Shown here: positions 1 through 11,595 of the stretch, piece after piece
Layout: each line of letters starts with the position of its first letter
Numbering within the stretch: position 1 is the stretch's first letter
Source of the DNA: Gautieria morchelliformis
Lineage: Eukaryota; Basidiomycota; Agaricomycetes; Gomphales; Gomphaceae
DNA: 64,000 nt
NCBI GenBank assembly: GCA_015179125.1
Contig: WHVA01000274.1
Location: 84,603-148,602 of the forward strand
Direction of reading: 5' to 3'
The notes under the pieces: model-generated
Databases searched by the model: none
The model's input: the letters and a program-made list of their open reading frames with translations, nothing else
Told to the model about the DNA's origin: nothing
Made by a program: the position numbers and the translations under genes

Positions 1-81
1 ATATTATACACTACCTAGAAATCAATTCACTACAAGATTTCTGGGTCAACAAATCGAAGAGAAATAAGACTAATTTACTTG

Positions 82-116
82 CCTCTCTCAGTGAATTTAG
101 TTGTCACTGAGAGAGG
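82..116. repeat. 13-bp perfect hairpin
   Basis: CCTCTCTCAGTGA at 82-94 is followed after a 9-nt loop by its exact reverse complement at 104-116. A purine-rich tract runs on to about 123. No gene is recognisable in 1-677; the 61-codon ORF at 79 simply spans this hairpin. Confidence 0.6.
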
Positions 117-677
117 GGGGAAATGTGTCTCATGCACATGTACTACCAGCGGCCCTTTAGCTCCCATGGAACATAGCGCGTCAATGATCCGCTGCAGCTC
201 AGAAAGGAAACTTGTCCACAACCACCCACAAAGGGTCAGTTGGACAGAATATGAAAAGAAGTGATAATACAGCTTCGAAAAATCAAAGAAAATTTTGACA
301 AATCATAGAATGAATGTCAGCATGGTTTCAGGTCAAAAACCAAAACGAATGGTGGAATCTATTTGGCTTGATTTTGGTGCAGGAGCATAAATGCACCCAA
401 CACTCGGAACCAGAGTCATCGTTGCTACCATGACTACCAGTTCAGATTGAATTACTTCAGCTATCAGCAAATAAACAATATAATCTAGACACTGGATTAA
501 TTCATGTTAATGAACTTAAAAGAAAAATGAAAGTCGATATACTTAATAAGACTTCACCATCTCTGGGGTCGCTAGGGTCAGGGGACTCACCGTGGGGATC
601 TTTGGTAACCTCGCTAATATGTCCATGACCGACACCTATAACTCAGTGTCGAGACAAGTTCGAAGATGGAGGGGGGT

Positions 678-1430
678 TGTCATAGCGGTGACGGAATAGG
701 GGGTTTTCGGGGTGGTGTGAAGCACTTCGTGCACAGCAGGCCTCTATGGTCGGGGTAACGCGGCTGCCGCGGGCATGGGTGTAAGATCTAGTGATAGGCA
801 TATCAAACAACTGTGTGTGGAGAGTTCTGATATACTGTTAAGAACATAAGTCGTACTTAAGGCTAAACCTGAGGGCTGAGCCAAGGTTAGCCGAAGTTCG
901 GGAAACAGGGGGCTTGGCTTCAACTTCATAGGTTGCGCCCACTACAGTGTTCCACCCTAATTTCGGGAAACAGGTTCCGGAACGGATTTGGCTATAAGCT
1001 GAGGCTCGGAACGAGGTCAGACAGAGAAGCGGAAAGATATGAGGAATCTAAGTCAATATCAGAACTGAGGATTTAGCATACATGACAGGGGGTTTATATA
1101 CTAATTGCAAGGAATGGAAAGAGGGCATCAATGCCCATATCGAGTAGGAAGAAGGGTCGACGGACGATCATCAGAAATGGAACAGGACTATCTAGGAAAG
1201 GGAGTCAGGGTGAATGATGAACTGATAGGAAATCCAAGTTAAGCTGAGGGTTCCCAAGTAAGAACAGAGGCCGAGACCTTGGGTTTGGACTCGGGAATGG
1301 GTCTTAACACTCAGATATGAGCTTGGGATTGGGCTTAGAATCACAGTACTTGGGCATGAGTATCACAAGGCTGGGGCTCAGAAGAAAGGTTGTACCAGTA
1401 AGTAACCGGCCAAAGGCCGGGTCCTTACAG
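678..1430 (-). mobile_element. Gypsy-type LTR remnant, diverged relative of G3 LTR
   Basis: The stretch begins TGTCAT after a purine-rich run and ends CTTACA directly before Copia coding sequence. Parts of it resemble the G3 LTR at 56026 in the same orientation: the block around 916-940 (GGCTTCAACTT..TAGGTTGCGCCC) and the block around 1078-1100 (CATACATGA..GGGGGTTT). A CCGGCC-AAA-GGCCGG hairpin lies at 1406-1420. The similarity starts only near 900, so the left boundary is uncertain. No clear target-site duplication was found. Confidence 0.4.
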
Positions 1431-1431
1431 A

Positions 1432-2816
1432 GACGTTGACAAGTTCAAATCAAGAGTAGTGGCACAAGGTTATTCACAGATCCCAGGGGTCGACTATCAA
1501 GAAACATACTCACCGACAATCAGACTAACATCCATTCAACTCATCCTCACCCTCGCCTGCAAATATGACTTGGAGCTGCGACAGATCGATGTGAAGGGGG
1601 CATACCTCAATGGGAAGCTATAGGATGCTGTATACATTTGCCAGTCAGAGGGATTCATGAAGCCAGGAGAGGAGAACCTCGTATGCAGACTGAATAAGAG
1701 AATATATGGGCTGAAGCAGTCCAGGAGGGTGTGGCACGGAACTTTGAGGAGAGAGATGGAAAAGATCAGTTTTCAAGCAGGGGAGGCGGACAAAACGGTA
1801 TTCTTCAGCTTCGGGGAGGGAAGCAGCATGGAGAGAGCGGGGTGGTACATGGACGATGGGCTCATCATGTCGAGTTCAAAATCTGCGATGGAAAGGATGG
1901 TGTCAGACATCAGGGGGAGTTTTGACATACAAGACCTGGGGGACCCAACTTGTCTACTCGGCATCCAAATCGTCAGGAATTGAGAGATCGGGAGCATACA
2001 CATATCACAGCCATCATTCATTGACACCATAGCCAAAAGATTCGACATCACCGCCGGATGCACCGTGAACTCTCCCATGGGCCATAACATCAAATTACAC
2101 ACCAACACCCTTTCCAACATCACTGATTTCTCATATGCATCTATGCATCTATAATAGGCAGCTTGAATTACTGCGCAGTGGCCACTCGACCCGACGTGGC
2201 GTATGCCATCAACAAATGCGCACAATACACATCGAAGCCAAGTATCACCCACTGGGAGGCTGCCAAAAGAATAGTGAGGTACCTATTGAACACGAGGGAA
2301 TATGGGATAACATACATGAGGGAAGGTGATGGAGCGATGGGATTCGCTCACAACTTAGTGGGGCACATGGACACAGACTTCGCCGGTGACAGAGACAACC
2401 GGAAGTCCACGACAGGCTGGGTATTCTCATTCAATGGCACCCCCATCTCATGGGCCTCGAAGAAACAGAGCATGGTCAGCAGATCAACTATGGAATCGGA
2501 GGTCGTGGCAGGGTCGTTCGCCACAGCAGAGGGTATATGGCTCATCAGACTGGGAAAAGACTTCAAACATGACTCACACATCCCCGTGTTTACCGACAAC
2601 CAATCTTCCATCGCATTCTCCAATGATAGCCTCAGCAGCAGCAGCAGTAAACACATTGACGTACACTACCACTACACCAGGGAACAGATAGCGGCAGGAA
2701 ACATACAACTTCGCTACATCAAAACGCTCGAAAACCCTGCCAAGGTCCTTACAAAAGTCCTATCGCTGCGCAAGCACCTCCACATCCTAGGGATACTAGG
2801 GATGCGTCGGGCTTGA
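1432..2816 (+). pseudogene. Ty1/Copia pol remnant (RT + RNase H)
   Basis: Translated pieces give the reverse transcriptase and RNase H part of a Copia polyprotein. RT motifs seen in order: DKFKSRVVAQGY, YSPTIRLTSI, QIDVKGAYLNG, the catalytic WYMDDGLIM near 1848, and LLGIQIV. After a frameshift near 2150 come TRPDVAYA, the RNase H block beginning GHMDTDFAGD, STTGWVF, SRSTMESE and FTDNQSSI. The reading frame is broken by TAG at 1621-1623, TGA at 1981-1983 (probably a former CGA) and stops near 2150. Gag, protease and integrase are absent, so only the 3' half remains. The frame ends just before the polypurine tract at 2811-2823. Identification of the superfamily is secure; the element cannot be functional. 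Confidence 0.9.
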
Positions 2817-2823
2817 GGGGGAG

Positions 2824-3510
2824 TGTCATGAAATCAAAAACATATATGTCTACGCCACACAAATGCACACACATTCTATACCCACACTCGAACCTTCCCT
2901 AACCTACATACACCCCCCCCCCCGAGTCCACACACGTTCACACACCCCATTCCACAACACCCTATCAACCCACGGACATGCAACTGACCCAACAACCCAT
3001 CCACCCACCCCTGAGTTGAGATAGAGCCCAAGCCTGAGACGTACTGATCTGTGGAGCAATTCTATGGCTAGTCCATCACGTACGTTCTTTCTTTCTTTCC
3101 TCCTATTTTCCTTTCTAAACATGTGCCTCTCATTTCTGATCCTCTCAATCACACACATCCTTTCCCTATCGATAAGTAAGATACGCACTCACTGCAGCAC
3201 CCGGCGCATCAACCCCCGAGCTGCGTACATGCACCTTCCCACGTACCTACACCCCTTGCGTCCTAGCTCATCCCACACTTCAGATAAATAGCTAACACAT
3301 GTACCATATCAAGTCAGTCAATCGAACTCACCTGTTACCCATGCAAGCTTTCATCTCGAGACACATCACTTGTGCTAGACTCTATCTCACTGCGCACATA
3401 CACTGCGTAAACTATTCTCCTCAGAACAATCCTCCACTCGATTCGACTTCACTTCGAAGTCTGAATCATATCCTCACTCAATAAAATACTTAGACACTCT
3501 TACTCTTACA
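2824..3510 (+). mobile_element. Copia 3' LTR
   Basis: Starts TGTCATGAAATC right after the purine tract GAGGGGGAG and ends CTCTTACA, giving the TG..CA ends expected of an LTR (687 bp). A possible polyadenylation signal AATAAA lies at about 3480. No matching 5' LTR is in the window. LINE coding sequence begins immediately to the right, so the element is inserted in a LINE. ORFs drawn through this LTR are not considered genes. Confidence 0.75.
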
Positions 3511-3511
3511 G

Positions 3512-4060
3512 CCAACTTGCCATAACCCATTATGGCTCCCACCAGTCCGCACAACCATCCTGGAGAACAAGAAGGACGCAATCAAATATGACGAAGCCAA
3601 GTCCTCTACCAACATTTTCAAGATCCACACAGACAGCTCTAGTCATGACGGGGAGGTAGGAGCAGCGGTGGTGCTATACATTAACGGGACACAGCACAGG
3701 TCGATGCAGCAGTATCTCAGACCAGAGTCCCAACACACTGTTTATGAAGCCGAGCTAGTGGGGCTCATTCTCACAGCATCCATGATCCAAGAGTTAGATT
3801 ATATAGAGGATGCAATGATCGTGGTCAACAATCAGGCAGCAATAAAGGCCCTCCACAGCTTCCAGAGCACCTGAGGACAGTACCTTGTCGACCATTTCCT
3901 CCAATAGATGCACAAAATTGCCAAGTGGCATCGAGGCGTCCCGCTGGAGGTGTACTGGATACCAGGCCATAAGGGCATCAAAGGTAATGAGGTGGCGGAC
4001 AGGATGGCTAAGCAGGCAGCGGAAGGCTGCAGCAGCCCAGCCCACACCGTCCCCTGATGT
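3512..4060 (+). pseudogene. LINE (non-LTR retrotransposon) RNase H remnant
   Basis: The frame starting at the LTR junction reads a LINE-type RNase H: HTDSSSHDGEVGAAVV (first Asp), YEAELVGL (Glu), then IVVNNQAA, and GHKGIKGNEVADRMAKQAAEG (last Asp). In this family the third motif is normally VDNQA. Here the catalytic Asp is Asn, which fits a CpG-to-CpA change (GTCGAC to GTCAAC). In-frame stops lie at about 3872, 3905 and 4056. Only the C-terminal domain of ORF2 is present. The Copia element is inserted at its left edge, and repeat A begins just beyond its right edge. Confidence 0.8.
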
Positions 4061-4239
4061 GCAGATGTATTGGTCAGGTCACCGCACTGCCCAGGTCGTC
4101 TCCAGGCATTGCCTGGTGTTTCATGAGTAGTTCCAATGTGTTTGGGGTGTTTTATTATAGCAAGCTAATGAGTATGTAACTATCTTTTCGCGTTTTTTCC
4201 CCCCAGAGACCATGGGAAAAAGGCTAGTGGATAGTGGTC

Positions 4240-5783
4240 AGAAGTACCTGTACTCTGGTTAAAGGTAGTAGTCTAGAGAAGAGGGCTTAAGACAATGGTC
4301 AGAGTGTAGTCAGGTTTTGCACAAGATAGACATATGATAATTGAACTGCAGAATATACATGCGAATGTAAACTACTTATACTGAATGCTCATATGCTAAC
4401 AGCAAATGAGAAAGAGGCTGTTGTGAGTCGGGGTTAGATAGGGAGTGCACAGTCAGGATACAAATAGATGAAACACATATACAATAGAACTAAGTAGTCA
4501 TACGAACATGAAACAGTGGGAAGGATGGCAGATGAAGGTAAGATAGCGGCAGTATAAACTGCGCACCCTCTAAGCGCCTATTAGTCATCTTAGGGTTAGG
4601 GTTTAGGCGGCGAAAATAGCCCGGGGAGAATTTTCAAATTTCGGTAGGACTTCCTGGTAGCTATGGTATATTACTTTGGGGCCTGATCTAAGTCCATTAT
4701 TGACTTTGGTAGTACTCTATACCCATGAAACTTTACTTTTCTGTAATGTCTGTTTGGTGTAGGGGTTATAAGTATTATCTAGATTGATGTTAGTGTGGCA
4801 GGTTTGATTCTTGAGGTATGTAGATTTTTGTTTCAACCAACAGACTTTGTGTAAATAGTTCATTGCCTATATTTTTCTGTTTTCTTTCTGTAACTTGCTG
4901 TTGCAGTTTGAATTTTTGGTATATAAAATTCACGACACACATATACTATTTTGGATGCACAAACGAGGCTTTAGTTTGCCAATCAGGACCTCCCTTGCTA
5001 CGCTCGGATCCACCAATTTAATTTTGGTATTTTTCTTATTACTCATGTATACAAAAGCTTGAGCCGCATCGGAGTCTGAAGCGTCGGAGTGGGGATATAT
5101 CCTTGTCACTGTGTCCCACAAAAAAAGAATTCAAGCTCCGCTGTTTGCTTATGTAATGCGGCAAAAATCGCCGGGACAGAAAATCGAACTTGGGTTTCCT
5201 GGACAGGGAATCATGTTTTATGAATTTTGAAATGAAAAAGTGAAAAAACATGCAATAGAAATTTTTATAAGCTTGATTTCAACAAAATAGCACCATAGAG
5301 TTGTTGAATAGTGTCTTATGGACAAACATATGGTCTTACTTTTTTTATATTTTGAGTGTCTACAATAGGGAAAGCGTTCTGGTGAGATGGCTTAGCTGGG
5401 CGCTTAGAGGGTGCGCAGTCTATACTGCCGCTATCTTACCTAGGTAAGAGAACACGCCTTGAGACCTGTATATATCTCACCCTGCATGGAGTCTTGGTTG
5501 AAAGGATTGATCCTGCATGTTCTGGGGGTAGAACGGCCTGCAAATGCATACTGGCCATAGAAACACCTAGAGGAGCTTAAACTGGGCAGGTGATGGGGAT
5601 AGTGATGAGCCATCACACCGGTTAGGGGATGTTGATCGTGTTTGATGGCATGACTACTGGTGAATGATGCAAGTAGTGAATGTCATTCAGTGAATCCAGC
5701 GAATGGCAAACAGAGCGAACATAAAGATTGAGGGATGAAAAGGGAAAATGGCGGTAACTCACTATAATAAATGGGTCATGACA
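4240..5783 (-). mobile_element. Repeat family A, minus-strand LTR-like copy, split
   Basis: The reverse complement aligns by eye with the plus-strand copy at 7224-8256. It starts TGTCATGAC at 5783 and shares the blocks around the ATTCGCTG, CCATGCAGGGT and TTTACATTCGCATGTATATT stretches. It is interrupted by the inverted-repeat element at 4536-5441. The last ~100 bp at the low-coordinate side no longer align, so that end is approximate. No protein is encoded. I infer an LTR from the TGTCA..TGACA ends of the family, but no coding partner is present in the window. Confidence 0.55.
4536..5441. mobile_element. TIR DNA transposon / MITE-like element, 906 bp
   Basis: The left end AGGTAAGATAGCGGCAGTAT (4536-4555) continues to 4578. 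The right end 5399-5441 is its reverse complement, with one mismatch over 43 bp. The element interrupts repeat A, whose halves resume on both sides. Near the left end is TTAGGGTTAGGG (4590-4601), a telomere-like motif. Minus-strand ORFs of 63 and 70 codons (5121-4930 and 5251-5039) are unrecognised. No transposase is visible, so it is probably non-autonomous. The target-site duplication is not clear; the right flank repeats AGGTAAG, making a palindrome at 5435-5448. Confidence 0.7.
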
Positions 5784-6522
5784 GGGATGAGGGGGGTGAC
5801 AAGAACAGGCACCAGCCAGGAATCGCAAATGACTCCAAACACGGCATAGCTTTTACCCCCCATGAGACACAGAGAGACCTCCCCCCCCCCCTAAAAGGAG
5901 AGGCCACCACGGAAGAAGCCGGTAGGAAAGGGCATCCAATAAAATTAATCCAAATTCATCCGCATAACCGTATTCACGGCCATTTGTGTTCATGCAGATG
6001 CCCTCATCAGGGGCCACAACCGCAGTATTGGCACACACGGTGAGTGTGGTGGGGGAGGTTACGGCGTTTCCGTTAGTCAAGGGGCATGCGCCACCAGGGA
6101 GTGTGCTAGTTGGGAAGAACAGGAGCAGAGGGACGTGTGGAAGCGGAATCTGACTGAGTATTATGGGTGAGAGTCTGGTGATGGGGACACAGCGAGGTTA
6201 CTGAATATGCAGGTTCTAAGGAGTTAGAGGGTGAGGCATTCACTTGATAGAGGGGTGGTGGGCAAGAGTATCCGCCACCACTGTGAATGGAGAGCATTGG
6301 GAGAGGAGGAGGCCAATAAATGATTTGTCATCATAAGTGAGTCGCCAGTGAGTATGTGAGTCGCAGCAACATATTCGCTGCCCAAACATACTTTTACGCT
6401 TATTGCTTCTCGGCATCTGCTGATTCTATCCACGTATGCCGTGCAGGCACCAATTATACCTCGCTTTCTTCCTGTTTGTCTCTCTTTTTATTATTTGCCA
6501 TCATACTGGTACATCAGGTTAT
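5784..6522. other. Spacer with a motif shared with 32.2 kb; no clear gene
   Basis: About 50 bp at 5936-5985 (CCAATAAAAT..CAAATTCATCCGC..) match 32222-32272. On the minus strand an ORF at 6080-5853 contains YADEFGLILL, and the corresponding minus-strand frame at 32.2 kb also reads YADEF..ILL. This suggests two remnants of one unidentified coding repeat. Nothing else is recognisable in this spacer. Confidence 0.35.
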
Positions 6523-7445
6523 TGTCATGACGTGTTTATTTCTCATACTCAGGTGCTCTGTCCTGCCATTTCTCACCCCATTTCCATGTTCGTTCCGATC
6601 GCCATTGTCGTGTTCGGCAACCGATTCTCGCTGTTCGCGCCAATTACCATAGCCACGCCGCCAAACGCACGATCGACATCTTTGGACTGACTTGGCAGTC
6701 ATCGCTGGGTCTACCACCTCCTCTGCTCGACCCTCTTACGATGGTGTTCTGGTAATTGGATTGTCATGACCTGTGTATTTCCTGCACCTTGTTATCCCCA
6801 TTTCCCCTTTCGCTACTCCTCCCCAGTGTTCGCTCGGCTTCGCCCTCCACCTCGACCTCTCCTCCTCTATGTCACCTCTGTTCGCCCTTCCTCGCATTTC
6901 GCCGAACAATCATTCACTGCTCGCATCATTCACCAACAGGCACACCATCAAATCACGATCGACATCCCTATCCGGCACGATGGTGTCATGACGTGTTTAT
7001 CTCCCATACTTAGAAGCTCAGTTTTCCTATTTTCTCACCCTACCTTCGTGTTCGTTCCAATCACCATTGTTATGTTCGGCAACCAACTCTCGCTGTTCGC
7101 GCCAACTACCATAGCCGCGCCGTCAAACGCACTATCGACGTCCTGAGACTGACTTGGAAGTCATCACTGGGCCTACCACCTCCTCTGCTCGACCCTCTTC
7201 CAATGGTGTCCGAATAGTTGGGTTGTCATGACCTGTGCATTTCCTGCACCTTGGTATCCCCATTTTCCCTTTCGCTACTCCTCCTCAGTGTTCGCTCGGC
7301 TTCGCCCTCCACCTCGACCTCTCCTCCCCTATGTCACCTCTGTTCGCCCTTCCTTGCATTTTGCCGAACGGCTATTCGCTGCTCGCATCATTCGCCAGCA
7401 GGCACACCATCAAAAACGATCGATACCATTCACCCGGCATGATGG
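6523..7445 (+). repeat. Tandem array X-Y-X-Y of repeat A 5' segments
   Basis: Four segments each begin TGTCATGAC: X1 6523-6761, Y1 6762-6983, X2 6984-7223, Y2 7224-7445. X copies resemble each other and so do Y copies, giving a 461-bp higher-order period. X and Y themselves look like diverged copies. ORFs of 72-126 codons in all frames (6756-7473) merely ride on this array and repeat with it, so they are not treated as genes. Confidence 0.75.
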
Positions 7446-8256
7446 TCCATCATTAACCCCATCGTCTTCTTAAATCCAACCCCATTGGGCGTTCATATGG
7501 TCAGAGTATGTTCGCAGGACATCCCCTCCATAGGCCATGCGGAATCAACCCAGTAGACCAAGAGTCCGTGCAGGGTAGCATGTATGCGGGTCCCAAGACA
7601 TGGTTTTGTCCATAAATGCCTTCGCCACCTCTACTCTCCGTCGTTTCATGTTTTCCCTCTTCTTACATTCTATTGTATGTTTATTTCATCTATGTTGTAT
7701 CATGACTGCGCACCCCTATCCAACCCTGACTCGTGACGGCCTCTTTCCTATTCGCTGATACCTTACGAGCATTCGATATAAGTAGTTTACATTCGCATGT
7801 ATATTCCCCAGTTCAATTATCGTACGTCGTCCATCTTGTGCAAACTTGACCTCGCTGTGATCATCGTCTTGAGCCTTTCCTTGAAGATCTCTATCTTCGA
7901 CCAGCCAAGGACTTAGGCATCACTGGTGAGTTCTCATACTTCATCTTCGTTACCTTAGCCTTCAAACTACTTTCTGTGCTGTTGGCGAAGGGCTCTGAAG
8001 TAGCACCTTCGCCAGCGAAGGGACCGTCGAAACTTAGACAGCCCTTCCACGATATCTTGCACATTCGTCATCAAGTGCTGCGAGCTATTTCGCTATGACT
8101 GTAGATAGGGCGAGCCCCGTTCGGGCAACCCTCTTGTTTCGTGAACATTCATCGGTTCACTTATTTGCCGAACGGCATACTTATTCGCACAAGTTATTCG
8201 GGCATTCGCTGTGTTCACTAATACACGATATTAACGTCTAAAAACCAATCTTGACA
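7224..8256 (+). mobile_element. Repeat family A, complete LTR-like unit (Y2 + Z1)
   Basis: Runs from TGTCATGACC to CCAATCTTGACA (1033 bp) with TG..CA ends. It contains the conserved block around 7780-7830 (AAGTAGTTTACATTCGCATG) that is also found reversed at 4360-4380. No protein is encoded. It is interpreted as an LTR or solo LTR of an unknown retrotransposon; the absence of a flanking pol makes this an inference. Confidence 0.5.
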
Positions 8257-9043
8257 GATGGCTCGTCAGTAACTCCATCAGCTTCTTGATCCAACCCCCT
8301 TTTGGTGTTCATATGAGCAGGGTGCGTTCGGTGGACGTCCTACCCGTAGGTCGTGTGGGATCAACCCAGTAGATGAAGAACCCGTGCAGGGCAGTGTATA
8401 TGCGGGCCCCAAGACATGATTTCGTACACAGGTGTCTTCGCCACCTTCACTCTCTGTCGTTTCATGTTCTCCCTCTTCTCTCATTCTATTGTATGTTTAT
8501 TCCATCTATGTTGTATCATGACTGCGCACCCCTATCCAACCCTGGCTCGTGACAGCCTCTTTCCTATTCGCTGATACCTTACGAGCATTCAATATAAGTA
8601 GTTTACATTCGCATGTATATTCCCCAGTTCAATTAGCATACGTCGTTCATCTTGTGCAAATTTGACCTCGCTGTGGTCATCGTCTTAAGCCTTCTCTTGG
8701 AGATTTCCATCTTCAACTAGCAGAGGACTTAGGCGCCACTGGTGAGTTCTCATACTTCATCTGCGTTACCTTAGCCTTCGAACCATTTTCTGTGCTGTTG
8801 GCGAAGGGATTGTCAAGACTGAGACAGCCCTTCCGTGAGACCTTGCACGTTACATCGTCAAGTGCCACGGGCTATTTCGCTACCACTGTAGATAGGGTGA
8901 GCCCCGTTCGGGCAACTCTCTTACCTTGTGAACATTCATTGGTTCACCTATTCGCCGAACGGCATACTTATTTGCACAAGTTATTCGGGCATTCGCTGTG
9001 TTCACTAATACACAATATTAACGCCTAAAAACCAATCTTGACA
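8257..9043 (+). repeat. Second Z copy of repeat family A
   Basis: Aligns along its length with 7446-8256 at a spacing of about 816 bp and ends with the same CCAATCTTGACA. Internal differences include a shorter GAAGGG-containing stretch near 8805 than in Z1. It lacks the X/Y part, so this is a tandem duplication of the 3' portion only. Confidence 0.7.
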
Positions 9044-9955
9044 GTTCTCAAGTGTCACGACCCTAAACCATTGAGCTATGAGATATGAATCTGGGGACAG
9101 TGTAATACCCACCAGCCTGATCAACTGGAGTATGTGTAGGATGTGAAAAGAAATTTCTCTCGTTCTCTTTCCTTGATGTCTTTTTTTTTTTTTTTCCTTT
9201 TTATTCTCTGAGCATTTTTCTGATCATTTTTTGTCGCTCCACACGTAGGCTATAGTATGCGCTATGCACAAATAAAGGCATACACGAGACCCTTCTGCTT
9301 CAGGCCATTGAAACATCACTCAGTGGATTAGTAATGACATGGGTAGCCTGGATGTCAATGCTGCCATGGGAGTATGGAATTATATTCTCTCTGGAAGTAA
9401 GCATATGATCTGATACCGATCTCACCCTCCACTGCATGCATGGGCATCTGTGAAGTGTTGAGAATTTCACCCTCGAGCTTGCTCCCAGCGGCTTAAAACC
9501 CATTGGTAACGTTGAGTTTCATGGTCATGCCACAACATGTCGGGAGTCAAAGGTTTGAGTACCTCTGAGCACTGACTACTTGAGCTGAGCTGGTACTTGA
9601 TTACCCGACAAAAGCAACTGGACCATAAACTTCCACCGTGATGATCTTCCAGTCATCGTCGGCGCCACGCCTATGCCAAAGCACCATTGTTTCCTGCACT
9701 TGATGTTACCCTGTCAGGAACATGGTTGATCTGTTATTCCTCTTGTGAGAAGAGGCAGGGTACCTTCAATTCAGGTCATCGAGAGACATTAGACCCGCAT
9801 TCATATGCAGAGTATCCTGATCAAAAAAAAATACATGACTAGTATTGGCATAGGTTACCAAGACCAAGATTAGATGAGAAGCCCTGGGGCCAGGTACTGG
9901 GGTTTGCACTCATGCAGGGCACCACAAAAATATAAGTGTGAAAGGGAGAGTTTCT
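9044..9955. other. Spacer, no recognisable gene
   Basis: Contains a T15 run at 9181-9195, which could be the poly(A) of a minus-strand retroposon. A 67-codon minus-strand ORF (9503-9300) resembles nothing I know. A-rich tract at 9822-9832. Confidence 0.3.
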
Positions 9956-10820
9956 ATTTTTAGAATTCATATCAGATATACCAGAATAGATTAATTCTGA
10001 TTGCTCAGGGATTGGGTATCCTTCGTGCACCCCTGTGCGCGATGTATGCGTGAGCTGACTAAGCTCAGTGGAGTGAGCACGTCACCACTTGGAGTAGGTC
10101 ACGTGACCGAGTCGAGGAGGAAATAGGTGATAACAGAGGAACAAGGGGAAAGCTTTCGCTCTTGGAACAGTATAGTGTAACCAGTTATAGTAGACTCCCA
10201 ACCAAGAATTAGAGAAAACTATCAAGAATTAAGCTCTGTAGCTATCAAACAAGTCTACAGGTACTTCAGGGGGTGAAACAGTGTTTTTCTGGATGTTTTG
10301 TTCGTACATTTATGGTAGCTACTTATACTATAATAGTAGTTACTACCAGTGTTCAAGATAGTAAGAGAATGGGTCGGAATAATGTCCTTTGACATGGGAA
10401 ATGCTCCACAGGCTGCATACAGCTGTGGGGCAGGAACAGTGATGGGGATACTTGTCCTGCTGACAAGTATCTAAGTTGGGACCTTGGAGCAGCATACAAA
10501 GCTCCTATCAACATGAAATATAGTTCGTAATCAGTGGGGCTAGTCAGGGGAATAGAATAGAAAAAAGATCTTGTGTCTCCTGTGCTGTGTGCCTACAGCA
10601 GCCTTGGCAAGGCATTTGCCATCTCTGTACCTCTCTCCTGAGGTATCTATTCAGTATGTCCATAGATAGGACTATGTACTGTGATTTCCATCGCGTCCGA
10701 TGTTCCTGTATGGTACTATAAGTTCCATAGCAATATTTTCTACTGACCAGGGCCCAGCTGCCTGCTTTCCAGGGCAGGCACTGTTGCTGGTGCAGGGATG
10801 ATTGGTAATTTTCTCATGAC
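9956..10820 (+). repeat. Dispersed repeat family B, copy 1
   Basis: Matches 47107-47975 and the split copy 48472-48617 plus 55014-55740. Shared landmarks: ATCAGATATA..CAGAATAGAT near the start, CCTTCGTGCACCCCTGTG, GACCGAGTCGAGG, the AACTATCAAGAATTAAGCTC tract, TTTGGCAAGGCATTTGCC-like text, and GACCAGGGCCCAG..CAGGGCAGGCAC near the end. About 0.85 kb, non-coding. Termini TTAG..AATA may be weakly inverted. The class is unknown. Confidence 0.65.
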
Positions 10821-11281
10821 AGCGTACCCTGGCGAGTGCATGAGATGAAAAACTGTGTTGGAAATCAGTGTGGCATACCTGCTCATAACGCACTGATGGC
10901 CTTGTCTACCATCATATGGAGGTGAGTGAGGAACAAGGCAGAGATGCCACGCGTGCTTGTTTCAACGATGAGATCAAAGTAATCGAAAGTACCAGTGTGC
11001 TCACAGACATTTGCGGTGACAGTCCTTTCGCAAGTGTGATGGCCACCCTTTCCACCCTTTCCACAACGATGCGCATGTCAACCAGAGATGATAGGCCTCA
11101 ACTGCCGCAGCCAGTGCGCAAAAAGCAGTGCCGAGCAGAGACGTTTGCCACAAACTGAAAATCACAAGGCAATGGCTCGGAGAACAGCACAGCACAGTTC
11201 TATGGTGGAGTGGAGAACATGGTGCGCCATCCCCAACTCTCTTGGAAGATCAATGTACCGTGTACAGTTGCATTAGAGGAT
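10821..11281. other. Spacer, no recognisable gene
   Basis: An 80-codon plus-strand ORF (10916-11158) with many Thr and Ser residues is unrecognised. No repeats matching elsewhere in the window were seen. Confidence 0.25.
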
Positions 11282-11595
11282 TTGCCACTTTCATTAATTT
11301 ATGAGTCTCTGTATTTGGTTTAGTTGAATGGTCTTTTTTTGCTGAAATGGAAAATGGATTTGTGGGAGAATTATATTGCAGAGAAAAGTACGATACCTTC
11401 GTCTTACAAACCGTGTGCTGATTGGATGGATACCGGTCACGGTGTTTAAAATTTGAGAAATAAGTTTTCTGGTGGTTGTGGAACCCTGTTCAGTAAGACT
11501 TTTGTCAATAAGAAGTGACACTAGATTAAGACGTTCTTTGTTGAGTTGAAGTAACTATACAAACCGTCAAGGGTAGAGCAGTTATACGTGGGTTA
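11282..11595 (+). repeat. Direct repeat C, copy 1
   Basis: Aligns with 20685-20998 in the same orientation over about 310 bp, from CTTTCATTAATTTATG to GTTACG. Landmarks: TTTAGTTGAATGGTC, GATGGATACCGGTCACGG and AAGTGACACTA. Non-coding; class unknown. It is followed by a small GTGGGTT/AACCCAC inverted pair around 11590-11612. Confidence 0.65.

Noticed and set aside
1-123. Purine tract followed by TGTGTCTCATG as an LTR boundary
   Set aside because: No second LTR, no TG..CA partner end and no coding text upstream; only the hairpin is supported.
4590-4607. TTAGGGTTAGGGTTTAGG as a telomere or chromosome end
   Set aside because: Only two perfect units inside a transposon, with the sequence continuing normally on both sides.
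6756-7473. Ser/Pro/His-rich ORFs of 72-126 codons
   Set aside because: They recur in each copy of the X-Y array in several frames at once, so they follow the repeat rather than coding constraint.
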